A stretch of DNA of 64,000 nucleotides from ZC4RG30 sp049841155 (GTDB lineage Bacteria; Pseudomonadota; Gammaproteobacteria; Steroidobacterales; Steroidobacteraceae), in contig JASGHI010000003.1 of the NCBI GenBank assembly GCA_049841155.1, positions 1,426,001-1,490,000 of the forward strand. Direction: 5' to 3'. The position numbers were made by a program, and so were the translations under genes. Positions within the stretch are counted from its first letter, which is position 1; each line of letters starts with the position of its first letter. Shown here in pieces: positions 62,612 through 64,000 of this stretch. The notes beneath the pieces are model-generated. The model did no database searches, was not told the origin of the DNA, and saw only the letters and a list, made by a program, of their open reading frames with translations.

Positions 62612-62811
62612 CGCCGCAGCGTGTACTCGGCGCCGCAGTAGGGGCACTTGGCGCTGCCCGTCTCCTCCACCGGCAGATAGACGCGCGGGTGCGAGTTCCA
62701 TAGCACCATGTCGGGCATGGGGCAGCAGAGCGGCAGGTCGGAAGGCCCGACTTCGTACTGCAGGGCGGCGTTGGCAGGCAGGAGGGGTGCGGCGGCAGAC
62801 ATGGCGCGCAT
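62608..62811 (-). CDS. Small zinc-finger protein (zf-CHCC family)
   Basis: 67 residues. The metal-binding pattern is Cys in LCCPMPD (about 28-35), His in NSHPRVYLPVE (about 41) and the CPYC pair (about 56-59). That is the zf-CHCC/NDUFS6-like fold. The ATG at 62811 is part of TAATG with the glnE stop; an alternative at 62802 drops three residues. Bacterial members are of unknown role; some are linked to LPS or respiratory genes. It is coupled at both ends to glnE and kdkA. Confidence 0.88.
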   Translation of the reverse strand: MRAMSAAAPLLPANAALQYEVGPSDLPLCCPMPDMVLWNSHPRVYLPVEETGSAKCPYCGAEYTLRR

Positions 62812-64000
62812 TATAGGCCGCCCATCGTCTGGCGCCAGATTGCCGCCACCTGCTCGCGTTCGGTAAAGAAATCCTCGGCCGGAACGATGTTGTCCCGTCC
62901 CTCCAGCGACAGGTGGTGCCCATGCTGCCGGTAGCGCTGATAGGCCGCGACCAGCACATCGACCGTGTGCTGGGGGACCAGATCCGCCGACGCGACGGAT
63001 TCCAGCTGCCGGATGGTGTCGGGATACCAGGCCACCGGCGGCGCCTCGTCGGCCCAGCGCAGCGCCCAGTACTGGGCGAGGAATTCGATGTCGGCCATGC
63101 CGCCGCGGTCCTGCTTCATGTCGAACCGGCCCGGCTTTGCGCCCGAAAGCTCGCGGCGCATGCGCTCGCGCATCTGCAGCACGTCCTCCTGCAGCCGGTC
63201 GCGGCGCACGGCCTTGCGCAGCACTTCAAGGCGCGTCTGCCCGATGCGCTGCATGAGCCCGGCATCGCCGGCCACGGCGCGCGCATGCAGCAGCGCCTGG
63301 TGTTCCCAGGTCCAGGCCTCCTCGAACTGGTAGCGGCGGAAGGCCTCGATGCTGGTCACCATGAGGCCGCCCTTGCCCGAGGGGCGCAGGCGCACGTCCA
63401 CTTCATAGAGCCTGCCGGCCGCCGAGTGCACGGTCAGCAGGTGCAGCACGCGCTGCCCGAAACGCAGGAAGAAGATCTGGTTGTCCACCGGCGAGGCGCG
63501 GTCGGTCTCCTGCTGCTCGCCCACCGAGTCGTGCAGGAACACGATGTCCAGGTCCGAGCCATAGCCCAGCTCCCAGCCGGCGAGCTTGCCGTAGGCCAGC
63601 GCGGCAACGCGCACCGGCCGGGCGGCGCCGGCCTCCACGCAGAAGGGCGTGCCCAGCTGCGCCGTCATCTGCCGCCAGGCCGCATCCAGCGCGTACTGCA
63701 CGATGACTTCGGCGATCTCGGTGAGCCGGTCGCTCACCTGCATCAGCGGCAGGCCACCGATGAGGTCCGCCACCGCGACACGGAACACCGCGGCCTGCTT
63801 GAAGCGGCACAGGATCTCCACTTCGCGCTCCGGATCATCCGGCTGCACATCGGCCAGCCGCACCGCGAGCTCCCGTTCCAGGGCCGGGCGCGAAGGCAGC
63901 GACTGCAGCCAGCCTCCGCCCAGCAGTTCATCCAGCAGCCCCGGATTGCGCACCAGTTGCGCGGCAAGGAATTCGCCCGAGGCGCACACTGCGAACAGGC
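62811..64000 (-). CDS. glnE: Glutamine synthetase adenylyltransferase, 5' part outside window
   Basis: The visible 396 residues begin in mid-gene at the right edge of the window. They are part of GlnE (about 950 residues), which adenylylates and deadenylylates glutamine synthetase. YGSDLDIVFL (with the catalytic D-x-D), VDVRLRPSGKGG and FDMKQDRGGMADIEFLAQ are all seen, typical of one of its nucleotidyltransferase domains, and the last ~100 residues form the C-terminal helical region. Whether this is the first or second transferase copy depends on the missing part. The TAA overlaps the zf-CHCC ATG. Confidence 0.94.
   Translation of the reverse strand, partial: LFAVCASGEFLAAQLVRNPGLLDELLGGGWLQSLPSRPALERELAVRLADVQPDDPEREVEILCRFKQAAVFRVAVADLIGGLPLMQVSDRLTEIAEVIVQYALDAAWRQMTAQLGTPFCVEAGAARPVRVAALAYGKLAGWELGYGSDLDIVFLHDSVGEQQETDRASPVDNQIFFLRFGQRVLHLLTVHSAAGRLYEVDVRLRPSGKGGLMVTSIEAFRRYQFEEAWTWEHQALLHARAVAGDAGLMQRIGQTRLEVLRKAVRRDRLQEDVLQMRERMRRELSGAKPGRFDMKQDRGGMADIEFLAQYWALRWADEAPPVAWYPDTIRQLESVASADLVPQHTVDVLVAAYQRYRQHGHHLSLEGRDNIVPAEDFFTEREQVAAIWRQTMGGL

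Overview
This 64 kb window is high-GC, densely coding bacterial chromosome. Gene content (SecDF-YajC, Kdo transferase and Kdo kinase, TolC, TonB receptor, Mpl, GlnE, CpdA, RNase D, tgt-queA next to secDF, xerD followed by dsbC) points to a Gram-negative gammaproteobacterium. The mix of a UrcA-family protein, a TonB receptor beside DUF6152 and a PPi-type phosphofructokinase suggests a Steroidobacter/Nevskia/Xanthomonas-like lineage; this placement is inference from gene content, not a phylogeny. No rRNA, prophage, insertion sequence or CRISPR array was seen. There is one tRNA gene.

Layout. 1-9.7 kb: the end of suhB, then a long minus-strand block queA-tgt-yajC-secD-secF-terC-APC permease-Hsp70-like, mostly with short gaps or overlaps. 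9.8-12 kb: a minus-strand cluster of an ECF sigma factor, a single-TM protein and a two-PDZ exported protein, divergent from tRNA-Leu(CAA). 12-17.6 kb: a TonB receptor faces away from a DUF6152 protein, an exported protein made of two homologous halves, and a DUF4159 protein. 17.6-30 kb: mixed housekeeping genes (yggS, PEBP, B3/B4 protein, RNB ribonuclease, threonine aldolase, dctA-type carrier, NUDIX, ferredoxin, dsbC-like, xerD, plsC-like, ETF-QO, mgtE). 30.4-38.2 kb: UrcA, then a minus-strand heavy-metal RND efflux operon that starts with a histidine-rich protein and ends with an anchor protein and a HupE/UreJ protein. 38.2-40 kb: patatin-like protein divergent from an exported PrxQ.

40-45.7 kb: a central-carbon operon tkt-gap-pgk-pyk. 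46-50.4 kb: cpdA, mpl, a membrane protein, rnd and a DUF1993 protein. 50.4-55 kb: an adenylate kinase with a long Lys/Ala-rich tail, divergent from a PPi-type phosphofructokinase followed by an H+-pyrophosphatase. 55-58.2 kb: a GST, a Doc-like toxin remnant and a PAS-GGDEF-EAL protein. 58.3-64 kb: pcm, tolC, then minus-strand waaA, kdkA, a zf-CHCC protein and the 3' end of glnE, coupled by overlapping start and stop codons.

Functionally, the PPi-PFK and membrane PPase tie sugar-phosphate flux to pyrophosphate and the proton gradient, next to the lower-glycolysis operon 6 kb away. The most unusual items are the adenylate kinase tail, the sigma/TM/PDZ cluster, the His-rich leader gene of the metal efflux operon, and the duplicated exported protein opposite the TonB receptor.
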